DNA of 5,686 bases from an uncultured Altererythrobacter sp. (lineage in GTDB: Bacteria; Pseudomonadota; Alphaproteobacteria; Sphingomonadales; Sphingomonadaceae). Position numbers and translations under genes: made by a program. This document shows, piece after piece, positions 5,614 through 5,686 of this stretch (positions are counted from its first letter, which is position 1; every line of letters begins with the position of its first letter). Under the pieces are notes generated by a model. It was not told the origin of the DNA. It saw nothing but the letters and a program-made list of their open reading frames with translations, and did not search any database. The stretch spans positions 1-5,686 of the forward strand of contig CALFEA010000192.1 in assembly GCA_937950385.1 (NCBI GenBank). The letters run 5' to 3'.

Positions 5614-5659
5614 AGGCCAAATGAGGCCAGATCAGGCCAAACACGAGATTATGAGGCCA
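5614..5659. repeat. AGGCCA direct repeats phased at 10 bp
   Basis: AGGCCA occurs at 5614-5619, 5624-5629, 5634-5639 and 5654-5659, that is at offsets 0, 10, 20 and 40, with the 5644 position empty. Ten-base spacing places the motif on one helical face. The last copy is also the left arm of the hairpin at 5654-5685. The array lies between tig and whatever gene follows, so it could be a regulatory array or decayed copies of the terminator arm. Confidence 0.75.
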
Positions 5660-5685
5660 GCGGCGCGAATATGCGTCGCTGGCCT
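5654..5685 (+). terminator. Strong hairpin after tig, probable intrinsic terminator
   Basis: AGGCCAGCG (5654-5662) pairs perfectly with CGCTGGCCT (5677-5685). The stem extends inward by a G-T pair (5663/5676) and three further pairs (5664-5666 with 5673-5675), leaving a small loop around GAATAT. It begins 56 bases after the tig stop. The window ends at the second T after the stem, so the U-tract that would confirm intrinsic termination cannot be seen. Confidence 0.7.
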
Positions 5686-5686
5686 T

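Overview
The window looks like ordinary chromosomal DNA from an alphaproteobacterium. It most likely belongs to Sphingomonadales, near Erythrobacter/Altererythrobacter. The evidence is the combination of a heme-binding bacterioferritin, a Der GTPase with an NKAE G4 motif, DUF2721 and DUF3297 proteins, a C-H CHAP amidase and a trigger factor with a Lys/Ala tail. GC content is moderate by eye. The taxonomic placement is inferred from protein resemblance, not from a search.

Layout: bases 1-464 hold bacterioferritin (+), missing about seven N-terminal codons at the window edge. It converges on a minus-strand pair, der (1002-2525) followed by a DUF2721 membrane protein (517-1005). These two share an ATGA stop/start overlap and are probably one transcript. 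A long hairpin (477-519) lies between the converging genes and includes the DUF2721 stop codon. A 145-bp divergent region separates der from a secreted CHAP-domain protein (2671-3282, +). That gene converges on a small DUF3297 gene (3310-3591, -) across a 14-bp tandem duplication. A large imperfect palindrome (3601-3709) begins at the DUF3297 ribosome binding site. Then come tRNA-Leu(UAG) (3841-3925, +) and tig, the trigger factor (3985-5598, +). The final 88 bases carry 10-bp-phased AGGCCA repeats and a strong terminator-like hairpin.

Functionally, der (50S assembly), tRNA-Leu and tig (nascent-chain folding) are translation-related housekeeping genes. Bacterioferritin stores iron, and the CHAP protein probably acts on peptidoglycan. 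DUF2721 and DUF3297 have no established role. I found no phage, transposase, CRISPR array, toxin-antitoxin pair or defence system. The less usual items are the histone-H1-like tail on trigger factor, with an internal 29-residue duplication, the 109-bp palindrome, the phased AGGCCA repeats and the extra segment in the second GTPase domain of Der.
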